NCBI GenBank assembly: GCA_019100305.1
Contig: JAHRHW010000256.1
Span: 1-6,512 of the forward strand
Direction of reading: 5' to 3'
Length of the DNA: 6,512 bases
Source: Candidatus Thiodiazotropha taylori
GTDB taxonomy: Bacteria > Pseudomonadota > Gammaproteobacteria > Chromatiales > Chromatiaceae
Each line of letters opens with the position of its first letter. Position 1 is the first letter of the stretch. The notes below the pieces were generated by a model. The model had not been told where the DNA came from and searched no databases. It saw nothing but the letters and a program-made list of their open reading frames with translations. This document shows, one piece after another, positions 5,478 through 6,512 of this stretch. A program made the translations under genes and the position numbers.

Positions 5478-5492
5478 GATCTGGCGCAGATC
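5478..5492. repeat. 15-bp palindrome in the mlaA/rnt divergent region
   Basis: GATCTG-GCG-CAGATC is a perfect 6-bp inverted repeat with a 3-bp centre. It lies 26 bp before the mlaA start codon and overlaps TATGAT (minus strand, 5490-5495), a good -10 hexamer lacking a recognisable -35. It is well placed to be an operator for mlaA or a leader hairpin. No known regulator site is recognised. Confidence 0.4.
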
Positions 5493-5506
5493 ATACACAA
5501 CACCGG

Positions 5507-5534
5507 TTGCCAGGGGGATTGTAAACCCTATAGA
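5507..5534 (+). promoter_or_regulatory. Candidate sigma70-type promoter for rnt
   Basis: TTGCCA (5507-5512; 5/6 to -35) and TATAGA (5529-5534; 4/6 to -10) are separated by 16 bp on the plus strand. The start site would be near 5541, with a leader of about 48 nt before the rnt ATG. An A-tract and AT-rich sequence follow. Confidence 0.4.
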
Positions 5535-5588
5535 AAAAAAAACTAAATATTCTCGAAATAGAGTTCTGTTTTCTTTATCCTTGGCCGG

Positions 5589-6227
5589 ATGAGTGACACC
5601 ATCTATAACAGTGCAATGGCACTTCGCTTCAGAGGCTACCTGCCGGTTGTCGTCGATGTCGAGACCGGCGGTTTCGATGCCAAAAAGGACGCCCTGCTGG
5701 AGATCGCCGCCACCACCCTGGCCATGGACAAGCAGGGATTGCTCTATCCCGCAGAGACCTTTGCCCACCATATCGCACCATTCGAAGGGGCGAATATCGA
5801 CCCGAAAGCCCTGGAGTTCAACGGCATCGACCCTGACCATCCATTCCGTGAGGCCCTGACCGAGTCCGACGGACTGAAGCAGTTGTTTACACCGATTCGC
5901 AAAGCGATCAAGGCAAGTGGCTGCAAAAGAGCCATCCTGGTGGGACACAACGCCTTTTTCGATCTCGGCTTTCTCAACTCGGCGGTCGAACGCTGTGGTA
6001 TCAAACGTAACCCCTTCCACCCGTTCAGCACCTTCGACACCGTCTCATTGGCTGGTATGGCCTATGGCCAGACCGTACTGGCCAAAGCCGCCAAGGCGGC
6101 AGGCCTGGAGTGGGACAGCAGCCAGGCCCATTCAGCGATCTACGACACCGAACAGACCGCCCGACTCTTCTGCACGATCATCAATCAGTGGCAGCAGGCG
6201 TGTGGCACACCGGCAGCGATCGAATAG
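5589..6227 (+). CDS. rnt: Ribonuclease T
   Basis: This DEDDh-family 3'-5' exoribonuclease trims the 3' ends of tRNA (end turnover), 5S and 23S rRNA, and can act on single-stranded DNA; it works as a homodimer in the cytoplasm. At 212 residues it matches the E. coli enzyme (215) almost throughout, and the catalytic residues fall at the same numbers: D23 and E25 in VDVETGGF, D125 in GHNAFFDLGF, H181 in SQAHSAIYD and D186. The motifs RNPFHPFSTFDT (140-151) and LEFNGIDP (75-82) are also characteristic. The first ATG is chosen because it keeps this collinearity with E. coli, although the Shine-Dalgarno is weak; an internal ATG at codon 10 is the only close alternative. Some gammaproteobacteria, including pseudomonads, have rnt directly next to pyrC; here mlaA lies between them on the other strand. 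Confidence 0.96.
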   Translation: MSDTIYNSAMALRFRGYLPVVVDVETGGFDAKKDALLEIAATTLAMDKQGLLYPAETFAHHIAPFEGANIDPKALEFNGIDPDHPFREALTESDGLKQLFTPIRKAIKASGCKRAILVGHNAFFDLGFLNSAVERCGIKRNPFHPFSTFDTVSLAGMAYGQTVLAKAAKAAGLEWDSSQAHSAIYDTEQTARLFCTIINQWQQACGTPAAIE

Positions 6228-6275
6228 CAGGGGTTGGTTGACTTTCGGGCTTTCTCTGAAGAAGAGTAAGAAGTC

Positions 6276-6307
6276 CGCAAATGAACGCGAAATAAACGCC
6301 AATGGTG
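6276..6307. repeat. Short degenerate tandem repeat downstream of rnt
   Basis: Three consecutive 10-11 bp units begin with CGC and continue A/G/C-AAT: CGCAAATGAA (6276-6285), CGCGAAATAAA (6286-6296) and CGCCAATGGTG (6297-6307). The pattern resembles short intergenic arrays with a CGC-AAT-GAA rhythm that recur in many proteobacterial genomes (recalled, not searched). The last part can fold as AAACGCC-AAT-GGTGTTT (6294-6310, with one G-U pair). Confidence 0.45.
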
Positions 6308-6363
6308 TTTAGGCGGCATATCTCCAGGCAGTCAGAGATAGCAAGAGAGCGATTTAAACGATC

Positions 6364-6379
6364 CTGAACCGTTGTTCAG
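6364..6379. repeat. Small perfect hairpin
   Basis: CTGAAC-CGTT-GTTCAG is a perfect 6-bp stem with a 4-nt loop, extendable by GAT/ATC beyond one mismatch (6360-6383). No U-tract follows on either strand, so it is not a standard terminator. It may contribute to 3'-end formation of rnt or belong to a neighbouring gene. Confidence 0.35.
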
Positions 6380-6512
6380 AATCACGATGTAGGTGTTTGA
6401 GGCATGCGGTGGGAATTGGTTTGTTCAATCAAATCCCAAACCAGCTGTATAAAAACTGAGTCTTATTAAAACTTTGCTGCGGCTTACGATAGGTGATCCA
6501 GCTCATCGACCA

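Larger units (their letters stand above)
6228..6512. other. Region downstream of rnt without a recognised gene
   Basis: No frame on either strand shows family resemblance. The stretch holds an imperfect hairpin right after rnt (CTT-CTCT/AGAG-AAG at 6250-6270), the degenerate repeat at 6276-6307, the hairpin at 6364-6379, and two overlapping alternative stems at 6411-6443. None is a convincing intrinsic terminator for rnt. On the minus strand a frame enters from the right edge and ends at TAA (6484-6486) after eight visible codons; it may be the 3' end of an unseen gene, but this is too short to judge. Confidence 0.5.

Noticed and set aside
5445..6020. 191-codon minus-strand frame opposite rnt
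   Set aside because: It is antisense to a full-length RNase T with conserved catalytic residues and has no supporting motif or ribosome binding site.
6484..6512. 3' end of a minus-strand gene at the right edge
   Set aside because: Only eight codons before a TAA are visible, which is compatible with chance; no family or terminator supports it.

Overview
The window looks like chromosomal DNA of a sulfur-oxidising gammaproteobacterium. Four genes are familiar proteobacterial housekeeping or envelope genes: aceE, pyrC, mlaA and rnt. Between them lie two genes for exported Gly/Tyr/Trp-rich proteins that resemble the sulfur globule envelope proteins (Sgp) of purple sulfur bacteria such as Allochromatium vinosum and of thiotrophic symbionts. 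Base composition is moderate, with AT-rich intergenic stretches. A free-living or symbiotic thiotroph (Chromatiales, or the Sedimenticola/Thiodiazotropha type) fits. That placement is inferred from gene content, not from a database search.

Layout, left to right. Positions 1-1889 (minus strand) hold the first ~629 codons of aceE, the pyruvate dehydrogenase E1 component; its C-terminus lies beyond the left edge. Positions 1890-2224 hold a candidate aceE promoter with repeats just downstream of the predicted start site, then a strong intrinsic terminator that ends the leftward transcript of the next two genes. Positions 2225-3319 (minus strand) hold the two sulfur-globule-like genes. The upstream one (110 aa) is a compact classical form. 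The downstream one (223 aa) joins the same N-terminal module to a long charged coiled-coil tail. They are 90 bp apart, with a stem-loop between them, and probably form one unit driven from an AT-rich promoter region near 3394-3422. Positions 3320-3653 are gene-free and carry regulatory-looking inverted repeats.

Positions 3654-4688 (plus strand) are pyrC, dihydroorotase of pyrimidine synthesis. It converges with mlaA (4703-5452, minus strand), a lipoprotein that removes mislocalised phospholipids from the outer membrane; only 14 bp separate the two stops. mlaA and rnt (5589-6227, plus strand; ribonuclease T) diverge from a 136-bp region with a candidate rnt promoter and a 15-bp palindrome. Positions 6228-6512 contain no recognisable gene, only a short degenerate tandem repeat and small hairpins.

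The housekeeping genes do not form one pathway. The most distinctive content is the sgp-like pair, which probably builds the protein coat of periplasmic sulfur globules. Within it, the coiled-coil member is the least ordinary gene in the window.
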